DNA of 57,122 nt from Paracoccus homiensis (GCF_900111675.1 NZ_FOHO01000018.1:1-57122), one strand, 5' to 3'. Shown: positions 16,794 through 26,721, counted from the first letter of the stretch. Notes: generated by a model not told the origin, from the letters alone. Translations and numbers: made by a program.

Positions 16794-18328
16794 TGGCTAA
16801 AGACATCATCGACACCGAAGCCCGCGTGGCGGAACTTCTAAAGGCCCTTACCGGGTCGGCCGAGGTGCAATCCTGGGTCGGCGGCGCACTGGTGCCGGGC
16901 ACCGGGCACGGGCTGGAGCTGACCGACCCCGCGACTGGCAAGGTGTTTGCCCGCTACAAGGACGCCGGCACCGAGGTTGTTGCACAAGCCGCAGAGGCCG
17001 CGACCCGCGCGCAAAGAGAGTGGTTCGCCAAGACCGCCTCCGAGCGCGGCCGCGTTATGTTCGAGATCGGCCGCCAGCTTCGCGCCAATGCCGCCGCCCT
17101 TTCGGAGCTGGAAGCCCTTTCCTCGGGCCGTCCGATCCGCGACACCACCGGTGAACCAGCGCGCATGGCCGAGATGTTCGAATATTACGCCGGCTGGTGC
17201 GACAAGATCACAGGCGACGTGATCCCTGTCCCTTCGACGCACCTTAACTATACCCGGCACGAGCCACTCGGGGTGGTCAGCCAGATCACGCCGTGGAACG
17301 CGCCGCTGTTCACCTGCTGTTGGCAGGTGGCCCCGGCGATCTGTGCGGGCAACGGCGTGATGATCAAACCGTCCGAGCTGACGCCGCTGTCGTCTATCGT
17401 GGTCGGCATCCTTTGTGAGAAGGCGGGCGCGCCCAAGGGCCTCGTCAACGTCATCGCCGGCGATGGTCCGAACTCCGGCCAGGCGATGATCGAGCATCCG
17501 GCAACGGCGCTGGTGGTCTTCGTTGGCTCCGCCGAGGCGGGAACCAAGATTGCGGGTGCGGCGGCGAAACGGCTGGTTCCCTCGGTACTGGAACTGGGCG
17601 GCAAGTCGGCCAATATCGTCTTTGGCGATGCTGATCTCGACCGTGCCGTGGTGGGGGCGCAAGCAGCCATCTTCGCCTCCTGTGGGCAAAGCTGCGTGGC
17701 GGGATCGCGCCTTCTGGTGCACAGATCCGTTCATGCCCGGATGGTCGAGAAGCTGAGCCTTGCCGCAGGCAACATCCCCGTCGGCGCGCCGATGAACCCG
17801 GCAACGCAGATCGGACCGGTCAACAACGCCCGGCAATGGTCGAAGATCGATGAGATGGTGCGCGAAGCAAGGGCGCAGGGCGCCGAGATCACCAGCGGGG
17901 GCGGCAAGCCCGAGGCACTTGCGGAAAGCGGCGGCTTCTTCTTTGCCCCCACCGTGATCGACAGGGTGACACCGCAGATGACCATCGCCAATGAAGAGGT
18001 CTTCGGTCCGGTGGTTTCGGTCCTGCCGTTCGACACCGAGGAAGAGGCCGTCGCGCTGGCCAATAGCACGCCCTACGGTCTTGCCGGCGCGGTCTGGACG
18101 CAGGACGTCGGCCGGGCGCACCGCATGGCGGCGCAGATCCGGGCGGGCACCTTCTGGGTGAACAGCTACAAGACCATCAACGTCATGTCGCCATTCGGTG
18201 GCTTCGGACGCTCGGGCTATGGTCGCTCGTCGGGCCGCGAGGCTCTGGCCGCCTACACGCAGACCAAGTCCGTCTGGGTCGAGACGGCCGCGACCCCGGC
18301 GCAGGGCTTTGGCTACGCGCCGGGCTGA
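16793..18328 (+). CDS. NAD(P)-dependent aldehyde dehydrogenase
   Basis: The 511-residue enzyme has the ALDH fold. TPWNAPLF lies in the cofactor region, the general base is in LELGGKSANIV, and the nucleophile cysteine is in GQSCVAGSR. The ATG at 16793 is used; a GTG three bases earlier is also in frame. It would convert an aldehyde or semialdehyde to the acid, following the upstream dehydrogenase. The exact substrate cannot be read. The DUF3100 transporter-like gene follows 97 bases later. Confidence 0.9.
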   Translation: MAKDIIDTEARVAELLKALTGSAEVQSWVGGALVPGTGHGLELTDPATGKVFARYKDAGTEVVAQAAEAATRAQREWFAKTASERGRVMFEIGRQLRANAAALSELEALSSGRPIRDTTGEPARMAEMFEYYAGWCDKITGDVIPVPSTHLNYTRHEPLGVVSQITPWNAPLFTCCWQVAPAICAGNGVMIKPSELTPLSSIVVGILCEKAGAPKGLVNVIAGDGPNSGQAMIEHPATALVVFVGSAEAGTKIAGAAAKRLVPSVLELGGKSANIVFGDADLDRAVVGAQAAIFASCGQSCVAGSRLLVHRSVHARMVEKLSLAAGNIPVGAPMNPATQIGPVNNARQWSKIDEMVREARAQGAEITSGGGKPEALAESGGFFFAPTVIDRVTPQMTIANEEVFGPVVSVLPFDTEEEAVALANSTPYGLAGAVWTQDVGRAHRMAAQIRAGTFWVNSYKTINVMSPFGGFGRSGYGRSSGREALAAYTQTKSVWVETAATPAQGFGYAPG

Positions 18329-18425
18329 CGCATCCCGAGATCCGTCTTTTCATGAAGCTGCGGACCGGGTAAGCGCCCGGTCCCGGCCAACACGCCCCTC
18401 GAAGGGCACAGCAGAGAGGTTCCTC

Positions 18426-19241
18426 ATGCCCATCAAAGACATCCTGACCGACTGGCGCCTGCATGGCAGCGTGTTGGTCATCACCGTGATCGCCGAGCTT
18501 GTCGGCGTCATCGCTGTGCCTATCGGCATCGGCTCGATCCTGCTGTTGCCCCTGCTCTATGCCTTCGTCATGGCACTATTGATCAACCCCAACGTGATCT
18601 CGGGCGCACGCGCGCTTATCCGGGATCGCCAGGTGCACGCCGCCTCGCCGCTGATCGTGATTGCGATCATGCCCTTCATCGCCAAGTTCGGCACGATCAT
18701 CGGCCCCTCAATGGAGCAGATCGTCGCCGCCGGTCCGGCATTGATCCTGCAAGAACTCGGCAACCTCGGCACCATCGTGCTGGCATTCCCGATCGCCGTG
18801 CTTGTGCTGCGCATGGGCCGCGAATCCATCGGTGCCTGTTTCTCGGTGGCACGCGAGCCCAATATCGCGATCATCGCCGACAAGTATGGTCTGAAAAGCC
18901 AAGAGGGCGCCGGCGTCATGGGCGTCTATGTCATCGGGACGCTTTTCGGCACGTTCATCTTTGCCATCCTTGCGTCGATCCTTGCAACCAGCGGCGCCTT
19001 CTCGATCGAGGCGCTGGCCATGGCCTGCGGCATCGGCTCGGGCAGCATGATGGCGGCCTGCTCCGGTGCTCTGGTACACGCAGTGCCCGAAATGGAAGAG
19101 CAGATCCTTGCGCTGGCCGGCGCGTCAAACGTGCTGACCTATGCAACCGGTCTCTACCTCTGCGTCTTCGTGGCGCTGCCGTTGACCGAGAAACTCTACG
19201 ACCTGCTGGGCCGCAAAGAACCCTCGAAAGCCGGAGCCTGA
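18426..19241 (+). CDS. DUF3100-family multi-pass membrane protein
   Basis: The 271-residue protein is very hydrophobic, with about eight predicted helices. The first covers LVITVIAELVGVIAVPIGIG, and the last lie around LTYATGLYLCVFVALPL. It has the make-up of DUF3100 proteins, whose function is not established; a transport role is suggested by topology and neighbours. The start at 18426 is preceded by gagagg. A longer frame to 18198 overlaps the aldehyde dehydrogenase gene and is not used. It is followed after 3 bases by a small membrane gene, and the two probably form one complex. Confidence 0.78.
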   Translation: MPIKDILTDWRLHGSVLVITVIAELVGVIAVPIGIGSILLLPLLYAFVMALLINPNVISGARALIRDRQVHAASPLIVIAIMPFIAKFGTIIGPSMEQIVAAGPALILQELGNLGTIVLAFPIAVLVLRMGRESIGACFSVAREPNIAIIADKYGLKSQEGAGVMGVYVIGTLFGTFIFAILASILATSGAFSIEALAMACGIGSGSMMAACSGALVHAVPEMEEQILALAGASNVLTYATGLYLCVFVALPLTEKLYDLLGRKEPSKAGA

Positions 19242-19244
19242 ACC

Positions 19245-19724
19245 ATGAATGACATCCGCACTGACGACATTGCTCTGAACGAGGAACCGCGGCTGGGCCT
19301 TGGCGCCCATGCCGCAGCGCTGGCAGTGGTCTGCGCCATTGCACTTGTCGGCAACACCGTGGCGACCGATAACACCGTGCCGCAAGGGCTGGTCGGGCTG
19401 ATCATTCTGTGGGTGATGTGCATGATCGGTATGCTGCTGACCAAGTTCATGCCGTTCAAGCTGCCTTCGGTGGCTTGGATTTCCGCCATCGGCATTCTCG
19501 CCACCATGCCCTGGACCCCGGGCAGCGCCTGGGTCCTCGACAAGGTCAGCCACGTGAATTTCCTGACGCTGGCCACGCCCTGCCTTGCTTATGCCGGCAT
19601 CGCGATCGCCAAGCGCGAGATCGAGATCGCCAAAGCCTCAGGCTGGAAGATCGCCGTGGTCGCCGTGTTGGTGATGACCGGCACCTACGTGGGCTCGGCC
19701 CTCGTGGCGCAGGTGTTCCTCTGA
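19245..19724 (+). CDS. Small membrane protein, likely partner of the DUF3100 protein
   Basis: The 159-residue protein has a short soluble N terminus and four to five hydrophobic segments: about residues 25-40, 48-68, 73-90, 105-122 and 135-155. I do not recognise a named family with certainty. The spacing of 3 bases to the DUF3100 gene and the similar composition indicate a two-subunit membrane system. It ends the cluster. A role in uptake of the M20 substrate is inference from context only. Confidence 0.7.
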   Translation: MNDIRTDDIALNEEPRLGLGAHAAALAVVCAIALVGNTVATDNTVPQGLVGLIILWVMCMIGMLLTKFMPFKLPSVAWISAIGILATMPWTPGSAWVLDKVSHVNFLTLATPCLAYAGIAIAKREIEIAKASGWKIAVVAVLVMTGTYVGSALVAQVFL

Positions 19725-20573
19725 TCAGGCCCTGATCTCTGCCACGGGCCGCGCTCAACGGCCTGTGGCATCCATACGCCGTGGGGCAGCATATGACTTG
19801 CGGTCCTATCTTGTGGTCGTCGCAGCGAAATCCGCTTTCCACCCTTCCACCAAAACCTCTCGCGAGCGCGGCACAGATCGAAACGTCGCGGCGAATGGCA
19901 GGAAAGTCCGCATAGCTGCCGCCAGTGTCGCGACCCGGCATCGACGCCAAGAGCCCGTACTCACCGTTTCTTCGTCTCGAACGAAAGTCCAGTCTGTGAG
20001 CGATGGACAGAAAGATGACAAAATCAACCAGAGTTTTGCCAAGGGTTTGTGGTTGAAGATTTTTCAATGTTTTTTGTCGCTTCTCCGAGAGTGACAAAAC
20101 GATCGTTTACGGCAATTGGCTAAGAACAAGGCACTGCTTCAGGTTGACGGTGATCCGTGCGAAAGGCAGGCGACCTCGAATCGTGATCTCCGTTCCTCCG
20201 GGCCGAGCGCTGACGCTGACTTGGCTCATTTGGCTGAGGCGGCTGCCACTCCGCCGCATGACAGGTACCAATCCAAGCCATCGCACCGCGCAGGCGCAGC
20301 ATTCTACAGTCGGAGAGAAAAAGCGGCGTGGAGGTCGGACCGCGGCGGGCGCTCTGGCGGTGTGTAGTGAAGGTCCGGTACTAAGCTACCTCAAGTGGAA
20401 TGGGGTTCAGACCCAAAATGAACCGACCCTTGTGAAGTCGGCTTGCTCATGGTGTTCGCCTAACCGCATGGATTTCCGATGTGAATCCTTCACCGGTCTG
20501 GTTCTGCAATAACGCCGCGGCAACGCCTCTATAAACCCTTAAAGCCCGTCGTCTTAACGCGATGTCGTAGCCA
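19725..20573. other. Long intergenic region without recognised gene
   Basis: No frame here gives a believable protein. Frames around 19765-20094 lack family similarity and a good start site. Bases 19800-19960 (aaatccgctttccacc and onward) resemble noncoding filler often seen downstream of genes in this bacterial group. A weak ggtccggt fragment near 20370 may be debris of the dispersed repeat. Confidence 0.5.
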
Positions 20574-21035
20574 CTATTGAGGCGTGGGTGGATGTCTATG
20601 AACAAGATAGATGCCGACCGCCAATATGATTGCATGAGGCAGCGCGACGCTCGGAACGAAGAGCAGGCCTACGAAATCCAAACTGACATACTCTTGCTCC
20701 CAAAGACCGATCAACGAGAGCGTGGGCTTGTCCGTGATGGCACAGGTTGGTTCAGCTTCAAGTGTCTTTAGCGCCCCTAAATAGGCATTCTGAAAGCTCT
20801 TCCAGTAAGCATCCATCCACCAAAACGGGATCACTGACAGCGATGCTATCCACAGGGCCGTTTTTCCCAGCCGGCCAACCATCTGTGAATAAATTGCAAC
20901 AATCGTAGCAAGGCCAATTGTCACGGACCAGCCCTTGATGGTCAGGGCCTGCTGGTTAAAGCTCTCGTAGGTTTCGAACAGAAGCTGATATTCTGCCCAA
21001 GATATCTCGCATGCCAACGTGAACTCCTTGACCAC
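20574..21035 (-). CDS. Hypothetical three-helix membrane protein
   Basis: The 153-residue protein has hydrophobic segments at about 35-52, 57-76 and 118-142. A conserved-looking pattern WSVT…FWWMDAYWKSFQNAYL spans the first two helices and the following amphipathic helix. From memory, this arrangement resembles a widespread uncharacterised small membrane family. The start is GTG at 21035, the only in-frame start after an upstream TGA. Base composition appears less GC-rich than its neighbours. It sits alone between noncoding sequence and an IS110 remnant, so horizontal arrival is likely. The function is unknown. Confidence 0.6.
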   Translation of the reverse strand: MVKEFTLACEISWAEYQLLFETYESFNQQALTIKGWSVTIGLATIVAIYSQMVGRLGKTALWIASLSVIPFWWMDAYWKSFQNAYLGALKTLEAEPTCAITDKPTLSLIGLWEQEYVSLDFVGLLFVPSVALPHAIILAVGIYLVHRHPPTPQ

Positions 21036-21094
21036 ATTGCTTCAATGCTGATCGTTCTCGTGCCTTTCTTCAAGTCCCGTACTGATAATATGGG

Positions 21095-21481
21095 CCTACA
21101 GCGCGAGCTGCGGAGATCAACGCTGTCTCTGGGCCGCTCTCTCGCTCTTCCCGGCGAGAAACCGCATCGTCGGACGCGCCGCCGCTTCTGCGATCGCCTC
21201 TGCATCCGCCATATCGTTCTTCTGGCGCTTTACGAACGGCTTCACGTAGGCGGGTGGTATCAGCCGCACCTCGTGGCCGAGATCGCCGATTGCCCGGCCC
21301 GGTGATGCGAACTGGCACGGGCTTCCATCGCTGCCACGCACAGCGGCTGCGCAGCCATGAACTTCAGCAGTTCCGCGCGCGACAGCTTGCGGCGGAAGAC
21401 CACCGATCCGTCCGCTGCGGAACCATGCGCTTGAAACACGTTCTTGGCCAAATCAAGGCCGATGATGCTAACTTCGCCCAT
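21095..21481 (-). pseudogene. IS110-family transposase, N-terminal fragment
   Basis: From the ATG at 21481 the frame reads EVSIIGLDLAKNVFQAHG, the usual DEDD-transposase start of IS110 elements. It continues to about 21310. The homology then resumes in another frame with AIGDLGHEVRLIPPAYVKPF and KRQKNDMADAEAIAEAA, down to about 21110. One frameshift and loss of the C-terminal two thirds make it inactive. It marks an old insertion between the small membrane gene and the FKBP gene. Confidence 0.75.
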
Positions 21482-21867
21482 GGACGCTCTTCTCTGTAGC
21501 GGTGCTTCAACACCTGTCATCATGGCACATCGATGCCGCCGGGGGGCGTCCACTCCATCGCCTACGCTGATCCTGACGCAGGCCCTGATCTTCCTGCGGG
21601 ATGCGGATTCCGGCAGCGCCCTGCGCTGGCCTTGGTGGCTTCTCACCGACAGCGTTCTAGGCCCCTTATAAAACGCGCGCGGCGCTCAGCGGCCAGCTTG
21701 GCAGCGCGCTCTGGACTTGCGCCGGATCAGAAACGGCTCAAGACCACATAATTTTTCGTAGTGGTTTACATCCGGTTGCATGATCCCCAGCTTTTGCTGC
21801 GAGTGATCGAATGATCCGCGTGATGCGCGGCCTCGATATAGCGACAATCTAGGAAAGGACATGCCAC

Positions 21868-22296
21868 ATGGCACAGACGAAACCGGGCGACACACTGCAT
21901 CTGCACTACAAGGGTACTCTTGATGACGGCACGGTTTTCGACAGTTCCGAAGGCCGCGACCCGCTCTCGTTCGAGCTCGGCTCGGGTCAGATCATCCCGG
22001 GCCTCGAGGCCGGCTTGAAAGACATGGAAGTGGGCGAAAAGCGCACGGTGCGCGTGGAACCCGCAGAGGCATATGGAGAGCATCAGGCTGATCGCGTGCA
22101 GGCCGTCGACCGCGCCAATATCCCTGATCATATCCCGACGGAACCGGGTACGCAGCTGCAAGTCCAAACCCAGGACGGGCAGGCTGTTAATGTCGTGGTT
22201 GCCGAGGTGACCGATGACGAGGTGTTTCTTGACGCCAATCACCCGCTGGCCGGCAAAGCCCTGAATTTCGATGTCGAACTGGTCGCTATCGCCTGA
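21868..22296 (+). CDS. FKBP-type peptidyl-prolyl cis-trans isomerase, SlyD-like
   Basis: The 142-residue protein has the FKBP core: LHYKGTLDDGTVFDSSEGRDPLSFELGSGQIIPGLEAGL pattern over residues 12-50. A flap or IF domain follows, around residues 70-125 (YGEHQADRVQAVDRANIP). This is the SlyD layout, without the histidine-rich metal-binding tail. It catalyses proline isomerisation and acts as a chaperone in the cytoplasm. The start is preceded by aggaaagg. It is flanked by mobile-element debris but looks intact. Confidence 0.9.
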   Translation: MAQTKPGDTLHLHYKGTLDDGTVFDSSEGRDPLSFELGSGQIIPGLEAGLKDMEVGEKRTVRVEPAEAYGEHQADRVQAVDRANIPDHIPTEPGTQLQVQTQDGQAVNVVVAEVTDDEVFLDANHPLAGKALNFDVELVAIA

Positions 22297-22560
22297 GGCA
22301 AGCCCCCGGGTCCCAGTTGTGAAAGCGCGATGGCGATCGGCTATTGAGGCTGTTCGCCGTCGCGAACGCTGACCAGCGTTTTAACACTGTCCGCAAGTGC
22401 GAGACGAGCGTTCCCATTCACGTGCTACTAGTTCCGTCGCAGCACACCCAAAAATCGCCGGTTCGCGGCTGGGCAGGACTGCGTATTTTAGCAGGCTGAT
22501 CTGGCAAACAGGGCAGGGGCCTGCTGGTGATAGGTTCAGCGCACGGCATAAAAGCTGAAA

Positions 22561-23846
22561 TCAAAGCTTATTTTGCCGCGCTCGACGCGAGCTGTCCGAA
22601 GATCTGACGCTTTCGCCGATCCCATAAGGCAGGCTTGCGCAAACTTGTTCACGGGGTGACATCATGAAGTGCTTTCTCTGATCACGCCAGTCGGACGGGA
22701 AAGGCTCCAACAATCTGGCTAAGGGGGGGTGTCGCTTGGCGTTCCCCTCGAGCAATGTCTCAACGATGTCCGGCGCCAGAAGTGTCAGTCGTAGAATTCG
22801 CGTCATGTAGGACGACGCGATAGCCTCGTACCGAGCAAGATCGCTGACTGTTGCGAATTCGCCGGATTCGAGCAGTTTCTTCCAGCGAAAGGCTCGACCA
22901 AGTGCTTTTTGTATGGTGCACGTGTCACGCAGCCGGGCTTCGATCTGCGCGGGCAGGCTGTCGGGTAAAACCATTGCCTTCCGGCCGCCTCGCTTGACGA
23001 TCCGAAATGGTACGTTCAGGGTTATGGTTTCATCGGTGGATCCAATCCGCGTGATGCCGCTTGACCTGTCCCACGGGCTTTCAGCTCTTCGGCCAGTCCG
23101 CTCATGCCCTCGACCCGAAGATGGAGCTGCAACCCGTCCAAACCTACCTCGACGCGGTCGACAAGCCGCGACACGATTCGAGCCTGCTCGCCGGGAAACA
23201 GTTCGTCCCAAAGAGCATCAAACTGACGGATCGCCTTGAAAGCGTCAGCTTCGGAGAGCCCGACATTCTGCAGTTGCGCAGTTTTCCAGGTTCCTGCAAC
23301 GATCTCCGGCTGACGGAACACGGCGCGCAACTGATTGATCACTGCCGACTCGATTTCCCCAGCCGAGACGCTGCCTACTGTGCAGGACCCAGCACCTTGC
23401 TTCAGGACAGTCTGGCTGACGTAGTATCGATAGAGCTTTCCTTGCTTGCGGGTATGAGTAGGTGAAAACGGAGCATTGTCCGGGCCGAACAAAAGACCTT
23501 TCAGCAGTGCGGGCGTATTGGCGCGTGTGCGGGCAGCGCGCTTGCGCGGGCTCTCCAGCAGAATGGTGTGAACCCTGTCCCATGTCTGGCGGTCGATGAT
23601 CGCGTCGTGTTCGCCAGGATAGCAGTTGCCCTTGTGGACCGCCTCGCCCATATAGGTGCGGTTGTTCAGCATGCGATAGATGGTTTTCTTGTCGATCGGA
23701 TTGCCACGTCGGGTGCGGACCCCCTGTCCTGCCGTCTCGCGCGCAAGTTCCGTGCAGGACCCAAGCTCGATGAAGCGGTCGAATATTCGGCGTACCTGCT
23801 CTGCCTCTACGGGTCCCCGACCCAGCTTTGAGAGCGACATGTCCAC
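22561..23846 (-). pseudogene. Large serine recombinase, truncated and frameshifted
   Basis: From 23846 the frame encodes the Recombinase domain (RRIFDRFIELGSCTELARE and KTIYRMLNNRTYMGEAVHKG). A zinc-ribbon/coiled-coil part follows, to about 23040. There the homology continues in another frame (ITLNVPFRIVKRGGRK through LAPDIVETLLEGN) to 22561. The N-terminal resolvase catalytic domain with its serine is absent. The gene is thus an integrase relic of an integrative element that lost its 5' end and acquired a frameshift. Its edge lies just before the TctC cluster and may mark an old integration boundary. Confidence 0.8.
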
Positions 23847-24064
23847 CTCTCACCCGACCGAGCATCAGGCGCTGATACTGTTCAGGAATCTCTGCCTTTG
23901 GTGGAAAGGTTCGTATTTCCGCTGCTGTCGCTCACCAGGGACACAGAAAGCAATCCAGAAAAACATTCCATTTTGGCATGCAATTTCGGCATATGTTATT
24001 GGATCGGCAAGTGAAGCGCGCTTAGAAGAAGTCGAGAACACATACGCTCGGGAGGAGAAATCGT

Positions 24065-25012
24065 ATGTCCAAGGGTCTTTTCACCACGACGGCCGTCGCG
24101 CTCGCGCTTTCCAACACATTCGCCGGAGCTGTCGCGGCACAGGGTTTCCCGGAAAAACCGATCCAGGTCATCGTCCCATTTGCCGCTGGCGGCCAAGGCG
24201 ACGTCATGGCCCGACTGGTCATCAAGCGCATTGAGGAAATGGCCCTGCTCGAGCAGCCGATGGTGGTGGTCAACGTACCGGGCGGCGCGGCGACCATCGG
24301 TATGCGGCAGGCCAAGGCTGCCGATGCAGACGGTTATACCCTGCTCTACATCCACCAGACGATGATGACGTCGGAACTGATGGGCACTCTGGACTTCAGT
24401 TACACCGACATGGTGCCGGTAGCCGAGACCAACTTCTCCTGCCTGCTGACCGCGACCGCCGAAGGCTCCGGCGTGGCAAATGCGCAGGACTGGATCGATC
24501 AGGCCAAGGCCGATCCCGGTGGCGTAAAGGAAGCCACGCTGGTCGGCAGTATCGCGCATTTCACCACAGCGATGTTCGCCAAGGCGGCGGATATGAAAGT
24601 GGGCTACGTGAACGCGGGCGGAGGGGCCGACCGCATCGCTTCCATCCTCGGCAACCACACCCAGACCGCAGTCGTGGTGCCGACGCCGGTGACCCGTAAT
24701 CCTAAGCTAGCGGGGGTGGTTTACTATGGCGAGGAACGCCACCGCGACCTGCCCGAAGTGCCGACGGCTAAAGAACTTGGGCATGACGTCATCTCGTGCC
24801 TGGACAACGTCTGGTATGCGCCTGCGGGCACTCCGGAGGTCGTGGTTGAGATGCTGGCGGGCGTGTTCGAGCAGGTCACCAATGACGCAGCATTTGTCAA
24901 AGCCGTTGAAGCCAAGGGCGACGAAGCGAAGTTCCTCGCTGGTCACGCGCTGGATACTCATCTGGCCGCAATCTACGAGGACCTGTCCGCGGTCGCAGGC
25001 GAGCTCCGCTAA
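24065..25012 (+). CDS. Tripartite tricarboxylate transporter substrate-binding protein (TctC/Bug family)
   Basis: The 315-residue protein has a signal peptide (about residues 1-25). It then shows the Bug-family pattern: FPEKPIQVIVPFAAGGQGDVMAR and later NVPGGAATIGMRQAKAADADGYTLLY. It captures a carboxylate or similar anion in the periplasm for the TctA/TctB membrane subunits encoded further on. The start follows gggaggag. The sulfatase gene lies between it and the membrane genes, so the ligand may be a sulfated organic acid. Confidence 0.9.
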   Translation: MSKGLFTTTAVALALSNTFAGAVAAQGFPEKPIQVIVPFAAGGQGDVMARLVIKRIEEMALLEQPMVVVNVPGGAATIGMRQAKAADADGYTLLYIHQTMMTSELMGTLDFSYTDMVPVAETNFSCLLTATAEGSGVANAQDWIDQAKADPGGVKEATLVGSIAHFTTAMFAKAADMKVGYVNAGGGADRIASILGNHTQTAVVVPTPVTRNPKLAGVVYYGEERHRDLPEVPTAKELGHDVISCLDNVWYAPAGTPEVVVEMLAGVFEQVTNDAAFVKAVEAKGDEAKFLAGHALDTHLAAIYEDLSAVAGELR

Positions 25013-25123
25013 GCCGACAGGCAGACATCCGCAGGTGTGGTATTCGGGACGACGGGCCGTCCGACGGCGCGCCCTCTCTGAGTGAGAGGGCAGCGCACCT
25101 TATTTCCATTGCCAGGAGAGATT

Positions 25124-26692
25124 ATGACCAAGACGCCCAACTTCCTGTTCATCGTGACCGATCAGCACCGTGCAGATCACCTCGGCTGTTATGGCAACAC
25201 GGTCGTGAAGACGCCCAACATCGACAGCCTCGCGGCACGCGGCACGCGGTTCGACCGGTTCTACGTCGCCAACCCGATCTGCATGTGCAACCGTGCCAGT
25301 ATCCTGACTTCGCGTATGCCCAGCCTGCATGGCGGGCGGCACAACGGAATTCCGTTGTCGCTTGATCACACCACCTTTGTCGAGCTGTTGCGCAACAAGG
25401 GCTACGACACTGCGCTGATCGGTAAGTCACACCTGCAGGGCATGACCGGGCTGCCTGCCACCGCGAAACGACAGCACAAGCCAGGGTTGGAACTGGCCTC
25501 CGAAGAGTTGCGCGAAGCCGTCAAGCGCCAGCGCATCGGTGAAGCCTATGACCAAGAAAGCGCCCTGCGCTGGCAGCGGGACCCCACCCATAGGGTGCGC
25601 ACGCCGTTCTATGGTTTTGACGAGGTCAAGATCGCCGACGATCACGCCGACCTGGTGACCGGAGATTATGCCGTCTGGCTCAAGAATAACCACCCCGAAC
25701 TCGAGGCGCTGCGTGGCCCGGAGGGGGCCATTGACGATGACCGCTATTGTGCGCCCCAAGCATGGCGGACGCAGATTCCCGAAGAGCATTACCCGACCGC
25801 TTGGATTGCAAACGAATGTCAGGACTTCCTGAAGGCCCGCACCAAGGAGGACGATCCGTTCTTTTTGATGATGTCCTTTCCCGATCCGCACCATCCCTTC
25901 ACACCGCCGGGTAAGTACTGGGACATGTACGACCCTGACGAGATCGAGCTACCCGCCTCCTTCGGCAAGGGCGACATCCCGCCAATCCGCAACCTCCGCC
26001 GGCAACTGGCCGAGGCTCCTGAGGCCCGGGTGGGTCAGGATCCCTTTGCTGTCACCGAGCGCGAGGCGCGCGAGATCATCGCGCTGACCTATGGTTCGAT
26101 CACCATGATCGACGATGCTGTGGGCCGGGTGCTCAGGACGCTGGAGGAGCAGGGACTTGCTGAGGATACTATCGTGGTCTTCACCTCGGACCACGGCGAT
26201 TACATGGGCGACCATGGCCTGATGCTAAAGCTGCTGATGCACTATCAGGGGCTGATACGCGTCCCCTTCATCTGGGCAGATCCGCGCAGCCCAGAGGCCA
26301 AGGCAGACAGCGCACTGCGCAGCGCCATCGACATCGGGCCGACCTTTCTGGAACGCGCCGGCATCCAGCCGTTCACCGGCTGTCAGGGCAGCACCGTGCT
26401 GGAGCCGGTCGACCGTCAGGGCTTGATCGTCGAAGAGGACAGCCAGCGGGTGATGGCGGCCTTCGAGCGGCCGCAGCGGATCCGCACCTATGTCGAAAAG
26501 GACTGGCGCATTACCCTGAGGCATGGCGAAGACTGGAACGAGATGTACGACCTCAAAAACGATCCAGATGAGGTGACAAACCTCTGGGATCACCCGGACC
26601 ATGCGGCCGAGCAGGCCCGCCTGGTTCAGAACATGGTGGTCGAGATGATCAACCTGCAGGACCGCGCGCCCTTGCCCACCTGTCGGGCCTGA
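25124..26692 (+). CDS. Sulfatase-like hydrolase (alkaline phosphatase superfamily)
   Basis: The 522-residue protein has the sulfatase fold. Metal-binding residues lie in VTDQHRADHLGCYG near the start and in SDHGDYMGDHG near residue 365. The formylglycine site reads C53-M-C-N-R57, followed by ASILTSR, where the common pattern is C-x-(P/A)-x-R. The cysteine to be converted and the arginine are kept, but a cysteine stands at the proline position. No signal peptide is seen, so the enzyme should be cytoplasmic. It probably cleaves a sulfate or phosphonate ester imported by the Tct system. The start at 25124 follows caggaga. Confidence 0.85.
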   Translation: MTKTPNFLFIVTDQHRADHLGCYGNTVVKTPNIDSLAARGTRFDRFYVANPICMCNRASILTSRMPSLHGGRHNGIPLSLDHTTFVELLRNKGYDTALIGKSHLQGMTGLPATAKRQHKPGLELASEELREAVKRQRIGEAYDQESALRWQRDPTHRVRTPFYGFDEVKIADDHADLVTGDYAVWLKNNHPELEALRGPEGAIDDDRYCAPQAWRTQIPEEHYPTAWIANECQDFLKARTKEDDPFFLMMSFPDPHHPFTPPGKYWDMYDPDEIELPASFGKGDIPPIRNLRRQLAEAPEARVGQDPFAVTEREAREIIALTYGSITMIDDAVGRVLRTLEEQGLAEDTIVVFTSDHGDYMGDHGLMLKLLMHYQGLIRVPFIWADPRSPEAKADSALRSAIDIGPTFLERAGIQPFTGCQGSTVLEPVDRQGLIVEEDSQRVMAAFERPQRIRTYVEKDWRITLRHGEDWNEMYDLKNDPDEVTNLWDHPDHAAEQARLVQNMVVEMINLQDRAPLPTCRA

Positions 26693-26721
26693 GACTGCCG
26701 CGCCTTGGGAGGAGCACAGTG

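Noticed and set aside
19765..20094. Plus-strand frame of about 109 codons
   Set aside because: Its composition looks random, no ribosome site precedes it, and the same DNA contains a competing minus-strand frame. It is treated as noncoding.
20340..20400. Possible sixth copy of the dispersed repeat
   Set aside because: Only a short ggtccggt stretch and general composition match; too little aligns to call it.
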